The notes beneath the pieces were generated by a model. It saw only the letters and a list, made by a program, of their open reading frames with translations, did not search any database and was not told the origin of the DNA. A stretch of 64,000 bases of DNA from Talaromyces rugulosus. Its lineage: Eukaryota; Ascomycota; Eurotiomycetes; Eurotiales; Trichocomaceae. This document shows, in pieces, positions 45,464 to 56,925 of the stretch (its first letter is position 1; each line of letters opens with the position of its first letter). Location: positions 4,464,001 through 4,528,000 of the forward strand of contig NC_049562.1 of assembly GCF_013368755.1 (NCBI RefSeq), given 5' to 3'. Both the position numbers and the translations under genes were made by a program.

Positions 45464-47266
45464 ATGCCTGTACAAAAGTTCTATCTCCTCGGAGAGCCCA
45501 TCTCTTCTTCGAAAGACATCGATGTCGATCCTGCCATAAGCATCGATGACCTTCAACATCTCATCGCCGCTCACTTTGCCATAGTAGAGCCCAGTGGTTA
45601 GTCATCATACCCAGCCGATTTCTTCTTGATAATGAAAAGCCGACTACCTACTAATATGACATGCAGGCATTGGGTTCCAGACCGAGGACAACGTATTGAC
45701 CGACGTTCCCGAAATAATCTCAAGCAGCGGTTCCATCGCCCTGACGATAGATGGACATGCAGTACGGGAGCCAATGGGCCCCAAAGCCTTACCGTACGTT
45801 GGGAATTACTTTGAAGTGTATCCGGACCATCTGGGCAATCACCAGCGCCTGTTTGAACGATATGGACCAGTCTTCAAAACCACCAACATGGGCCGGGCAA
45901 CGTATCAAGTCAATGATCCGCAGCTTGCTGCTATTGTGTTTACCGAATCTGATTTTTTCACCAAAAAAATAAACGAGGCCCACCCTCTCTATGCCATCAA
46001 GACTCCAGTCGCAGGCGTTTTTCTTGGAGACACAGACACGCCAGAATGGAGGGCAGCCCATAAGTTTCTGCCCCCAGCCCTTGGACCCAAGGCAGTGCGT
46101 CACTACGCCCCCACCATGCAAGAAACCGTTGAAGATGCCTTCAAAGTTTTTGATGCCTTTGACGAGCAGGGAGAAGCATGGAATGTATATCAGTACATGC
46201 TCAAGCTTGGCTCACAAGCAGTTGGCAAGCTTACTCTTGGCTTGGATTTTGAACAATTCTCTAGCCCCGACGCACCTCTGCACGAGATGGTCCATTTAAT
46301 TGCTGAGGTCCTTGCACTGAATAAAAAGGTTACGTCAAAGGGTAATTGGTATGGCCGATTACCTTTTGGTGACCCACAGCGTCTGAAACAAGCAAGAGCT
46401 CGAGTGGAACAGTTAGTAGAGGAGTCGATTGAAAAGGCCGCCAGGGGTGGTATTGTCGACCTGCCGCTACAGGATGCGGCCTTGCAAGCCTCAAACATGG
46501 TAGGTAAGTAAAAGACATGCATCCATCTCTCATATTTAAGGGATCATTCTGAATTTTTTTTAATATTATTTTAGACTATGCTGTTCGTGCAGTCGATAAC
46601 GAGGGAGAGAAATTACCAAAGTCTAGTTTGGTATGGTCTATTCTTGTAGCAACAGGGGCTGGGTTCACTACTACGAGCTCACTGCTTTCCTGGCTTATCT
46701 ATGGTCTTGTTACCTATCCAGGCATGCAGGAACGCCTCTTACAGGAACTAATAGATCACGGGTTTGACGAGAATACTCACATCACAGCTGATCTTACCGA
46801 TCGCTTGGTGTTCCTAGACAAGTATATCAAGGAAACCCAGCGTCGACACAACCCATCCTTCCAACCTGGACGCACGGCAAAGGCGGATCTTATCCTACCA
46901 GGTGGCTACAAGCTGCCTAAAGATGCAGTCGTTATCCCTGCTTTGCATCACATCCACAATAATCCAAACTTATGGGACAACCCTAACCAGTTTGATCCGG
47001 ATCGATGGGATACGAACCAGGTGAAGCAGAGACACAAAGCTGCTTATATACCATTTGCCATGGGCCAGCGGATGTGCATTGGATTTAACTTTGCTCTTCA
47101 GGAAATCAAGGTATTCCTACCGAAGCTGATCTACCGATACAAGTTTACTCGAGAAGGAGATGCGCCTATCGAGTACGACCCAATGTTCCAGCTCATCCGG
47201 CCAACTAATCTATACGTCCGAACTACGAGACGAGTCAAGTGGCCTCCTCAGACAGCACCCGCATAG
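45464..47266 (+). CDS. Cytochrome P450 without N-terminal membrane anchor
   Basis: Three exons, 45464-45596, 45667-46503 and 46575-47266, join in frame to 553 residues. The oxygen-binding I helix has AGFTTT (352-357), the ExxR motif is ETQR (410-413) and the haem loop is FAMGQRMCIG with Cys491. There is no hydrophobic N-terminal anchor; instead about 80 extra residues (LISIDD-like, acidic and polar) precede the GPKALPYVGNYFEVYP start of the P450 fold. The sequence GVFLGDT ... WRAAHKFLPPALG resembles the soluble CYP102/CYP505 class more than typical microsomal fungal P450s, but no reductase domain is attached. It probably hydroxylates the terpene skeleton with electrons from the adjacent b5 reductase. 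Confidence 0.92.
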
Positions 47267-48092
47267 AAAATTGGAGTGGATTCCGCCGGGGAGAGGGGGG
47301 GGGGGGGGGGGGGGGATTTCTCATAACCCTTTTCCAGTCACACCTTTTCAATTCACTATTAGCAGTATAAATTAATACTTTAACTTTTATTAGAATTGAA
47401 TTTTTTCTTCTAGATAAGTACTTTCCAGCATAAGTGGTGATCAAGACTCCATTGAAAATTTGCCGAACTCTCCCCTGTAAGGGCCGTGGATTTATCATCG
47501 TTCATATTTGCTTTGACAGAACTCTAATACCACCAAACTTTGCAGCCTAGTGTAGCATCCGTACAGCACAGAAAGAGTAGACCTCTAAGTAGTCTTCTTA
47601 GCAGACTCTCAGCACGTTTAAATATTGAGCTGTAAAGGTATAGGAAGAAGAAGGAAATTTACTTCAATAAATGTTGTGGATGGCTAGATCTAATAGAAGA
47701 AATACACCTACGGAATATAATTCATATTAAAAATTGGATTGATATAATATTAGTCCAGCGTTCATCATGTCTATGAATGTATAAAGCTTCTAGATAAGAC
47801 ACCTGCCAAAAAGTTGGTAATTAATGTACTCAATCACATATTGCCTGTTAGTATACCACTAATACTTCCTTTTGGTTTGCGGATGGGCAACATATTACCT
47901 AATTCCCAGTGGGACCTGGAAGCCTGAGGCTGCCTTTTCAATGGTCTTTGCGGTGAGAAGAATCACGATAAATAATATATGTCATGATTCGAAGACAAAC
48001 CAGCAAATACTTAGAAACTCGCGCTAGAAGTCCATAAAATTACTACGACCCTGGGTTGATTGATATTATCTAGTTCCTCTACTGGTTGGCAA
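47267..48092. other. Convergent intergenic region with a 21-base G run
   Basis: About 0.8 kb between the 3' ends of the P450 and glucosyltransferase genes. It contains an uninterrupted run of 21 G at 47295-47315, 29 bases after the P450 stop, and otherwise AT-rich DNA. No gene was recognised. Confidence 0.6.
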
Positions 48093-51000
48093 CCTATATG
48101 CGTATTTCGTGCCACTTGTGAATGATTCTTTGCCGCTCCTCGTTTGACGCATCACACATTTCTTCAATGCCCTGCGTGATCCGTGATTGAATAATCCCTC
48201 TTAGTTTACTCCTGGATATATAGTTCCTGAGAGTCTTGTGTAACCCGTCAAGAGGAAAGCCTGCTATGGCGAGGATACCTCCATTACCAAAGGATGTTAG
48301 ATAGTACTTTCGGAGGTTGACAAATATAGCTGGACTTACCCGTCATCGGCTTGAAGAATGCACCACCAAGTCCTTTTCCAATTCCTGGTATCAGGCCTCT
48401 ACCCCCATGTTCTTGGACCGCTTCAACGGGCTGCATGATAATGCCAGTAATGCCGTCATAGAACTCTTGAGTGAATTCCTTTCAAGAGGTCAGCAGATGG
48501 TGACTTCCTGAGATGCCTTGGATATGCAGAATTACAGTGGTGGCAGCGCGAATCCCGCTTTTAGTGCTTCTGACAATGGGAAATTCTTTGACTGTTGAGT
48601 CATTGTACAATTTAGGCGCGTTATGAAACCCCTTTGTTAAACCGAGGGCAAAGTCGGTCGGAAGACGAAGAAAAAAATCAAGTAACTGTGTTGCAATTCT
48701 TCCGGTATAATGGGGCGTGTCGGTGAAGACTCCCTTGGTTCGTGCCGTCATTAGTTGCTGTTCCCGGTTAGGCGACTGATGGATAATCCCGATGTCGTTG
48801 TCTGTGTATTCAGAACCTATAACTGGAATGTTTCCAGCTGTACAACCATGATAGTAGCTGTTTACGCTTTCCGGGTACTCTTCAATCGGCACATCTGTCC
48901 CTGTTTCATCCTCCGAACTTACCCAAGTCACCTGTTTGGCTTTCCTGGAAAATGCGTTCGAAAAACGCTTCACGGCCCAACCGTGTAGTTTACTATTTTT
49001 GTATTCTCCCATGGGCTGCTTCCCAGTAACGAAGGATGATATATCCATTGGAATACGCACCATTCCGCCAACCATGTCAGTGACCAAGTCGTAAAAAGCC
49101 TCTGCACCGGCAGAGAGAGGGCCCCGAGGATCCCGGCCGGTGCTATACTCAAGTTGGTGGTACCTGGAATGGTTACAACAAGCCCAGGGCAATGTAGTCA
49201 GGAACACTTACATTACCAAATCATGCGGGTCAACTTGTCCCATATGTACCAAGACTGACGCTGCAAGCGCACTCAGCTTGATCCGTGAACGCCTGTGCCA
49301 CCATACAGCCGGCTTGTGTGGACAAATAGAGCAACGTAATTTTTCAGTGTTTAGATGGTGATGGAAGCTCCTGACCACGTTCTGCACACCGTTTTCCATT
49401 CTCATTTTCTTACCGATGTCCTCGGCATTGGTTTTGGTCAGAGGTTCGAGGGCCGTACTGATGGCAGAAGCCAAATCTGTTGCCGTGAGCCTTTTGTATG
49501 GCACCGGTGGTGGACCAGCACCTGCTTTGGCGACTATTGAACCCCAAAATGGCTGATCGCCAAAAAATGGTATAATCACTGTGGGGCGGCCAGCAAGCAA
49601 GCTGGCGGCAGTGGTTCCAGCACCTCCATGGTGTACCACGCATGAAACACGTGGAAAGAGCCATTCATGGGGGCAATTACCCAGAAGGAAAATGTCCCCA
49701 CGAGTCTCAGGTACACCCATGCCGATATTTGACCATCCCTTACTGATAATTGCTCGCTGGCCTGTCCGCCGGACAGCTTCAAAGATAATCAGTGTTAGAT
49801 TCACCGGCTCCTTGACAACTATTGACCCAAATCCAATATAAATTGGAGGTTCGCCTGCATCGAGAAACTCTTGCAGTGCCTGGGGTGCCCGATACTCCGT
49901 TTCCGAGGTCAAGAATTGAAAACCGCAAATGTCGATATTATCAGACCAGTCCTCGGGTTTTGGTAAGAGGGCGGGGGACCTGAAAACATCAAAAAGTGCG
50001 TTTAAAAGGGCTAGTGTAACTTTAACAAAAACGTACCAAAGGTAGCTGTACGGGATCTTTAGCTTTTGGATGAGACCGGGGACCTGACTGGAATCCAACG
50101 GATCCAGAGCAAGGTCCTTCTTGCGAAAATTGTTGATCAAATCACCAAGCCCATGCCAAATCATGATTTCCACCAAAGCATAAGAAGCAAAGTTTGCCAT
50201 AGATGTCTTCCCATCCTTCGATCGGACGCTAGCTAGAGGATGTGGGAATGAACGTGTTGGTGACCATGGCATCCTAACAGTCATTCAGCAGCTGCCTTGG
50301 AAAGTATTCCGTGGCATCATCGAACGAACGACTTACGTGAACATTAGATGGAGAGGGATTCCCAGCTTCTCAGCACAGCTGATGTGTGCAAAACTCGGTG
50401 GATTTGCAATAATAACATCGGCCACGAATGGTCGCGCATGGTTCTCAGTCGCATCGATTCCTATATTGTCGGGCATTTGACGCAGACCGGTTCCATCACC
50501 CATTTCAAAACAGGATCGCCAACAGCCGGAAAAAATGGCTTTCATTTCCCGGCGTCGTTGCCGAATCGCACCGCTTTTGATTGTGCTCAAACCCGGCATG
50601 AGGCCAGGGTTCTGGACCATGAAAGCCATTAACTGCTCCGGATCGCCCCCGATATCAAAGAATTCTAATCCACTTTCTCTTATTTCATCGCGGAACTTGA
50701 GATGTGTGGCGAGACGAACCCTATGGCTGTTTCTTCGAAGCTCCTTTCCCAGCGCAATAAATGGTTGAATGTCACCTCGTGAACCAACGACCTGAATGAC
50801 GATATTCAACTGAAGCGGGAATGGCTCCTTTTCTTCTTTTTGAAAATTGGAAGGTTCAATATTGCCATGAACCGTTTTCAGGCTTCTCTCAAGATATTGG
50901 ACCAGCTTTTTGAAGAAGGGCTTGTGCTCGTTGAATTTAATATTCAGCCGTCCATCATCTGCGAAGTGTCAATTCATCCATCATGTCCGATCTCCGAGGG

Positions 51001-51125
51001 AATAATAAGACCATACTTAGGATAAGATCGCCACTATCAAACTCCGGGTCCGCCGGCATACCACCTGTAGAAGGCATTGAAAGCTGCGAGTCCATCTCAT
51101 CGTCACGATTAGTTAGCAAGTCCAT
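48093..51125 (-). CDS. Sterol 3-beta-glucosyltransferase-like UDP-glycosyltransferase
   Basis: A multi-exon gene from 51125 to 48093, roughly 900 residues. After a polar leader, the GT domain begins with LNIVIQVVGSRGDIQPFIALG, the typical start of sterol glucosyltransferases. MPWSPTRSFPHP and SPALLPKPEDW follow. The donor-binding signature HEWLFPRVSCVVHHGGAGTT ... FFGDQPFWG has the His and Asp-Gln that hold UDP-glucose. An unusual C-terminal extension of about 300 residues follows (VTDMVGGMVRIPMDISSF, FYDGITGIIMQPVEAVQEHG), with repeated G-I/V-x-G helical motifs like those in the Atg2/VPS13 C-terminal region of fungal glucosyltransferases. It lacks the PH and GRAM domains of Atg26. Its place in the cluster suggests it glucosylates the terpenoid; a housekeeping sterol role is possible but less likely. 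Exon ends in the middle were not all fixed. Confidence 0.88.
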
Positions 51126-51810
51126 GTCTTCCGATACTGTGTACGCCTATACCATCCCCTTCCAACATAATTCCTTACAGTAGGTATATTCAAAGCTAGC
51201 ATGCGCCACAACAAACACCTCGAGATCTTGATTCTTGGCGGTTAGAGCGCTTTGATTACTCTGTGTCAATCGAAGCAGATCATTGTACAATAACCATACA
51301 GCCATCGATCACCTAATGTAACTTTGACTTTCCCATCTTTAAAGCCTTCACGCATTAATAAAGAACGAACTTGACTTTGGATACAGAATGACGACGTCAT
51401 CTTTGAACCTTGCTGAGAAATTGGGTTTGGCCACCCCGTCATATTTCCTCAGTGCAGCTACCTCGGGATCTGGCTCTATACCTCGGAACTGCTGGCAAAT
51501 CAAACACCCAGTTTTTCTCCGAGCGCGTACTCTATTTTGGTGAATATTATAATATTATTAATATTTAGCTATAACAGATTTTAATTGATTGATTTTTTTG
51601 TATGCCACTATTATTGTTATTATTAATTAGAAATTAAGACTATAAATCTATATAGTGTATGCGCTCGGAGTGTGGTGGGTCTATCATGTCCGCTGTATCC
51701 GTGATGTCGTCGTTGCCGAGGACTCTTCAACCAACGGTCATCCTGCCCTTTGCTCACCCCTGTCTGTTTAACAAGTTTGAACCTGGAAATTTGAGCAGCA
51801 GTCGTCTTTC
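51126..51810. promoter_or_regulatory. Divergent promoter of glucosyltransferase and regulator genes
   Basis: 685 bases between divergent starts. Part of it (about 51540-51650) is very AT-rich, and CCGAG-type sites occur near 51518 and 51716. It presumably drives both genes. Confidence 0.45.
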
Positions 51811-54261
51811 ATGGCGATCATGTCATCAACGAATCGTTCTCCTCGGACCCGCCGTCATAGATCTGCTGTTGCATGCCAGGCTTGTCGCCAACGCAAGGTA
51901 CGATGTAGCCTGACCGTTACTGGTGTGCCTTGCACCACCTGTACCCAAGACGGCTCCCAGTGTATTGTGAATAAAAAGCAAGCAAAAACGTAAGAAAACT
52001 CTAAGGAGGTATAGAATGTCTTGAAGAATGCTAAAAAAAGGCTGCGGGAAACTTTTCTTTTCAGGTCTAAACAGCTCGACCAGCTAGCACCTCGCTATCT
52101 TCACCCCAGTAACTCTGGGGCTGTTGACTCGAATCTTACCACCAACACGAACCGGACTTCTTTGAATTCTAGAGACCCTTCGCTTATGGGTGTCCAATCG
52201 GAACAAGTTACTCCTAACGTTACTAGGACTCCTTCGGATATTGGGCTAGCCAACATAGAAGACGAAGAACGCAATGGGCTCGAAATAGCATCGGCAGCCT
52301 TAGGACAACAAGAAATAATAGGGGAAGTTCCTTTTTATACTGGTAAAGAGAATGACATTACAAGGAATAACAGGAATAACATGTGGGCTCACTTTTCACA
52401 TAGGAGAGCGCACTGGGCCCACGTCAGCCCTACATATCTGCGCAGCCGACCAGCCGTTGCCCAGGCATTTCCTTATCCCAGCCCATAGAACGTGTCTCTC
52501 TGATGAGGACCGGGCTTTCCTCCAGAGAAAGGGTGTTTTTACACTTCCGGGAAAAAATACATGTGACAGCCTCGTTGAAGCATACTTTGTTCATGTACAT
52601 CCCATTTTGCCGGTGATTGAGGCTGATGTGCTTTTGCATCATCATCACACTGGGAAGCTGCAAGAGTACAACATCCTGCTCCTGTGGAGCCTTTTTTTCG
52701 TCGCTGCCAATGTATATCGCGGAATTGACGCCATGTATCTAATGAGACTAACTGAAGCTTGCAGTTTATTCCAACAAACATATACGAGCAAGAAGGATTT
52801 GCATCTAGGCGGTCAATGAAATTTGAGATGTACTCTCGTGCCAAGGAAAGAAATCTTTTCCCCTGCCTCAACATGCATGGACCTCTTAGACTAATTTTTC
52901 TTTTGTTAACAGTGCCTGTACAACAACGGTAACGAAAGAAACAAAATCGTGCTATTGCAATCTTCACTCCTAATGGGATTTTGGCACTCCGACATAGATG
53001 AACATGCACAACCGTGGTACTGGACAGGCAGCGCAATAAGTCTGTGCCAAATTCTTGGCCTACATCGAGATCCTAGCATTTCAAATCATAAACCCTCCAT
53101 TCCCAGTCGACAGCGATCTCTTTGGCGTCGTCTTTGGTGGTGTTGCTTTTTTCGGGATCGCTGGCTTGGTCTTTGCCTGGGGAGGCCACTGCGCATCAAT
53201 CTTGATGACTCTGATGTTCCCATGCCGGTTGCGGCGGACATGCTTTTTGACATCGATGTTCAACGAGAGCCCACTCTTACTTCCAAATTACCAAGCGACA
53301 TGGAAATATTAGCTGAATACTGGGTTATTCTCATTGAGCTTAGCCGCCAGTTAGGCAACATTCTGATTATGAATTATCGGGCAGCTCGACCTAGGCCAAC
53401 GCTAGATGAAGTTGAAGCCCTCGAGAAAGAGTTGTTACAGAGCAGACTTCCAGATCAATACGAAAGAGGTCTGACACGGATTTCACAATTTCATTCACGC
53501 CATATCCATCTACACTACCAGTTAGTTCCAACCACCCTTGAATGTTTTCTCTATTAATATAGAACGACAGAGCAATGTTGATTACCTTCTATCGGTCTTG
53601 GGGAATAGATTCTCCGGATGACCTCCCATCTACCGCAAAAGAAGACTGGAAACATCAAATGCAAGTAAGAGCCGACGCTGCTGCCTCTCAGACCAATGAA
53701 ATATTGGAAGCACTCGTTCAAGAACAACTTCTTGGATTTGCAGGGCCTATGACGTGAGCATCTCCAAGCCACCAGTCTCTTCTTTTGTTTTAGAGGTAGA
53801 GATATCCCTCTGCTACTCTAGACTGACTTGCATTCAAAATATCAAGACCACCGCTACTAGTTCCGGCGATGAAAACGCACTTATTTAAATGCAAATATGG
53901 TGATCCTCTCTCCAAACGTATCAAGCTTAAAAAGCTTGAAGTGTGTATGCTGGTCATGGAAGAGCTCCAGAAGACATATACTGTCGCTTCGGTATATCGT
54001 GCCATTTTTATAAAGGCTATCCAACAGGTTTTCCCGGATTACTCAGCCCCCGTGGCATTGTATAGTTCTGCAATCAATGGTGCCGCCGTTTCCGATACTC
54101 AAAATCTTGCTGAAAATCGGCTTGCAGGGGAGGAAGTGCCGGATCATTATGCCCCGCTCAGTGATGCCGAAATTGATGTTCTAGATGAGAGTTATTTTAT
54201 GCAGAACTTGATAGACGAGGCTTCGGATTTCAGTTTTTGGGAGACATGGAATCAAGCTTGA
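51811..54261 (+). CDS. Zn2Cys6 transcription factor, likely cluster regulator
   Basis: Seven exons give 683 residues: 51811-51989, 52065-52342, 52404-52711, 52765-52845, 52913-53520, 53571-53753 and 53847-54261. The zinc cluster CQACRQRKVRC ... CTTCTQDGSQC (about residues 23-50) is preceded by Arg residues, as usual. A polar, Asn/Ser-rich stretch follows, then the fungal transcription factor domain (YFVHVHPILPVIEAD, LLWSLFFVAAN, WYWTGSAISLCQILGLHRDP, LWRRLWWCCFFRDRW). The C terminus is acidic (DFSFWETWNQ), like an activation region. One junction is abnormal: the donor after exon 4 reads GA, not GT, although joining gives the expected RAKCLY. It is divergent from the glucosyltransferase and is the natural candidate to control the cluster. 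Confidence 0.85.
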
Positions 54262-55860
54262 AGTCCATGCCAAGATGTTTTTTCTATTCTTTCTTTCTTT
54301 TTCCTGTATTCTCTAAGATTTTAGCGTTATGGTGATAAATGGACAAAACAGGAATTCCAACTGTTACCTTTATAATAAAAGGTTATCTTCTAATATAGTG
54401 GGTCATTCAGTTACAAAATTCCTCAGGGGGACTCTCACAATCAAAATCATCGCCATCATCCTAGAAACGAAGGATGGGCAAATTTGTATATTTTATTGCA
54501 AGCTGTATCAAACTTTTATCCACTAGATTAGAAAAGGCGCAAACCATTTTTTCCAAGGGTTTTCCTAGTCTTCTTCAGTTTGACAGGTTTTTTACCTAGT
54601 GAGCGGTCCTGCACGTGGTATCTCAATGGGTAGTCATTATTGCACAATCTTCGCTCAGCGTACGGTTTATGAGTATAGAATGATTTATTTGTGAGCGCCC
54701 AGTTAGCGCCCAGTTAGCACCCAGTAGAAATTACATGTAGTGATCAATGGATGAACCGCCATGTAATTAAGTGTAAAAGTGGCGATGGGGTTTGACTTGA
54801 GGCCTATAACCGGCGCACATATTTTATATATATAGCATACATACCTTCATTGGCCGCGGTGCTAGGAGTTGACTTGATCAGAAGCAGACAATCTCTGCCT
54901 ACTTCTGGTTTGAAACGTAGTAGGCTAACCATTGAAAGTAAGTACTACATCCTCACGGATCATCAATTATACTTAGCAATGACCATAGAATTCAACACGA
55001 ACAACGACGATGGAAGACTTGCAGAGGAGGAAAGACAAAGAGCCGAGGTTGCTGCTAGGGAGGCTACCGGGAAGTGGCTCAAGAGGACCGGGCATCAGTT
55101 ACGAGAGGACTCGCCAATGAGGTGACGATGCGACAGTTATCTTCGTCGGGAATCGATGCTCAAAGGTGACATGAAAAGAACCAACCTCGTCAAGAGCGCC
55201 GAAGACCCAAATACCTGCCTCTTATTTCAATGAGAAATACCATACTGCCTTTGTATTACGTGCTGTTAGGGCCATCTTGAAAGAGTAAAAGTAGCTTTTT
55301 GTCGTATCCTTCCTTGTCTTTCAACTTCCTGGCCATGACATATGAATAATCCGATTCGTGCTATTAAGAGCAGGGTTTGGTAAAGCGCTAGGTTCAGAAT
55401 CTCTAGATTCAGGCCTGTGGTCTGCCTGTTTCGCTTTGTCAATGCAACCCGAACGACTGGGCCTTCCGGATGAGATCGTACTTAGCCGACAATAAGGAAT
55501 CCTGCGCTTCCATTAGTAGAAGAGGAAGAAAAATCAAGGAGGAAAACAGGCGAGTGTGCATTATGGAGTTGGAGCAGTTGGTAGCTAGACGACGAAGTTA
55601 TCAACCTGATAATTTGAGTTCGATTGACTGAGGTGCAGTCACCATGATGTACATAGATTATTAATGGGTTATTGTCCTTGTCTACTACAACAGCGGAAAT
55701 ACATGGATAGTAATAGGGCTTAATAAGGGCCGGATGACGGCACCGTGATATTGCAGCGGGCGTGAGATGTTAGCGCTGCAATACATAGGTACATATACGT
55801 AAATAATATGTGCAGTAGCTTGGATACTATGTCATTGATAAAAATAAAACTTTTGATTAT
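54262..55860. other. Gene-poor region after the regulator
   Basis: 1.6 kb without a convincing gene. Short frames such as 54979-55125 (a Glu/Arg-rich stretch, EEERQRAEVAAREATG) could be relic coding DNA, but no family was recognised. A small tandem repeat lies at 54695-54726. Composition falls back from coding to mixed. Confidence 0.5.
54695..54726. repeat. Three tandem copies of an 11-base unit
   Basis: Unit gcgcccagtta occurs twice exactly (54695-54705, 54706-54716) and a third time with changes (54717-54726). Confidence 0.85.
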
Positions 55861-56925
55861 TCAAAGCCGCATAACTTCACGACTGAAAATGTAGTCTTGC
55901 CTCTCAAGGGCCCACTCAGGAAGTACGATGGACAAAGGCAATGGCTCTTGCGTAGTTCCAAGCAAGACATCAGGGTCTAGTGTGCGAACTTTTGTTCCTT
56001 GTGGAAGACTAAGACCATCTTCCTTGGGCAGACCTTCTGACTGCAAACGATTCATTGTCTCCAGGCCATTGGCATCAGCTGCACTACGCAATAACTCCCA
56101 AAACTCCTGGTCCGACAAACTCCACAGGGATTCCTCCTTCACACTTCCTTTTCCAATTATCTCTCCAATCAGCTGGCCAGTTCTTCGGTACATATCGATG
56201 TGAGCTTTGTTTGACCAGACGTCCCTGTCTGTTGCCAAGTATACTCTTGCCAGCGCCAAGGCTAACTGCTCTTCCTCCAGCACGAGGAGTCTACGTGTAG
56301 AAGATACATCTGGAAAAGCTTTCAAAGCGGCGAAAATACGTTTGGCATCTTTTAGCTCAAGCTTTTTAAACCCCACTGCGTCTCGCAGCGAGTAGTCAAG
56401 CCGATCGGCACATAGATGAGGCGAGGGCATCTCTACAAGGGGATAAAGATCCTCGTTGAGCGGCCTCAAATCCCCATATCCGTGTTTGGTGAGAATTTGT
56501 GGTAGTGGAGTCTTCTTGACATAGCGTGCTTTGTGAACTTCGTGAAAACTTCCCTCGCCGGGCTTTGAAAATGCCCAGTCAACAACATGACTGAGTGTGG
56601 TATGACTGATGTCGTGAAGAAGGGCGGCAACCTGCTCCTCGAGGCTACCACGAACTTTGCGTACCAGCAGGAGTGCGCCCACAGAATGCTCGAAGCGGGT
56701 TATTCTGGGAGTCAAGCCTAATAAACCTGTCACGCCATGTTGACAGATACCTATTAATCGGAGGAGTACAGGAGAACGTAATAGCTCCACTAATACAGGC
56801 TCTGAAATTGTATGGTCGCCATACAACTCATCTCGAATCAGGACCGTGTCCTCAGACACTGATTCAAGAGTCTGAAAGAACCCTACCTTCAGTGGCGAGA
56901 CCGACGGAAGAACTGAAGAACCCAT
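55861..56925 (-). CDS. HD-domain phosphohydrolase (dNTPase/SAMHD1-like fold)
   Basis: Single exon. The ATG at 56925 (MGSSV) gives 354 residues; the frame extends to 57009, adding 28 residues that look like leader sequence. HD-domain metal ligands are visible: His80 (RFEHSVG), His104-Asp105 (LLHDISHTTLSH) and Asp174 (ADRLDYSLRD). The spacing and the E-H-S-x-G context match HD hydrolases related to dNTP triphosphohydrolases and SAMHD1. The substrate is not known; related bacterial and fungal proteins are annotated only as HD-domain metal-dependent phosphohydrolases. It is probably cytosolic. Confidence 0.88.
   Translation of the reverse strand: MGSSVLPSVSPLKVGFFQTLESVSEDTVLIRDELYGDHTISEPVLVELLRSPVLLRLIGICQHGVTGLLGLTPRITRFEHSVGALLLVRKVRGSLEEQVAALLHDISHTTLSHVVDWAFSKPGEGSFHEVHKARYVKKTPLPQILTKHGYGDLRPLNEDLYPLVEMPSPHLCADRLDYSLRDAVGFKKLELKDAKRIFAALKAFPDVSSTRRLLVLEEEQLALALARVYLATDRDVWSNKAHIDMYRRTGQLIGEIIGKGSVKEESLWSLSDQEFWELLRSAADANGLETMNRLQSEGLPKEDGLSLPQGTKVRTLDPDVLLGTTQEPLPLSIVLPEWALERQDYIFSREVMRL

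Noticed and set aside
53521..53570. Possible frameshift in the cluster regulator
   Set aside because: Using the GTTAGT donor and the CGACAG acceptor gives a normal 50-base intron and restores frame.
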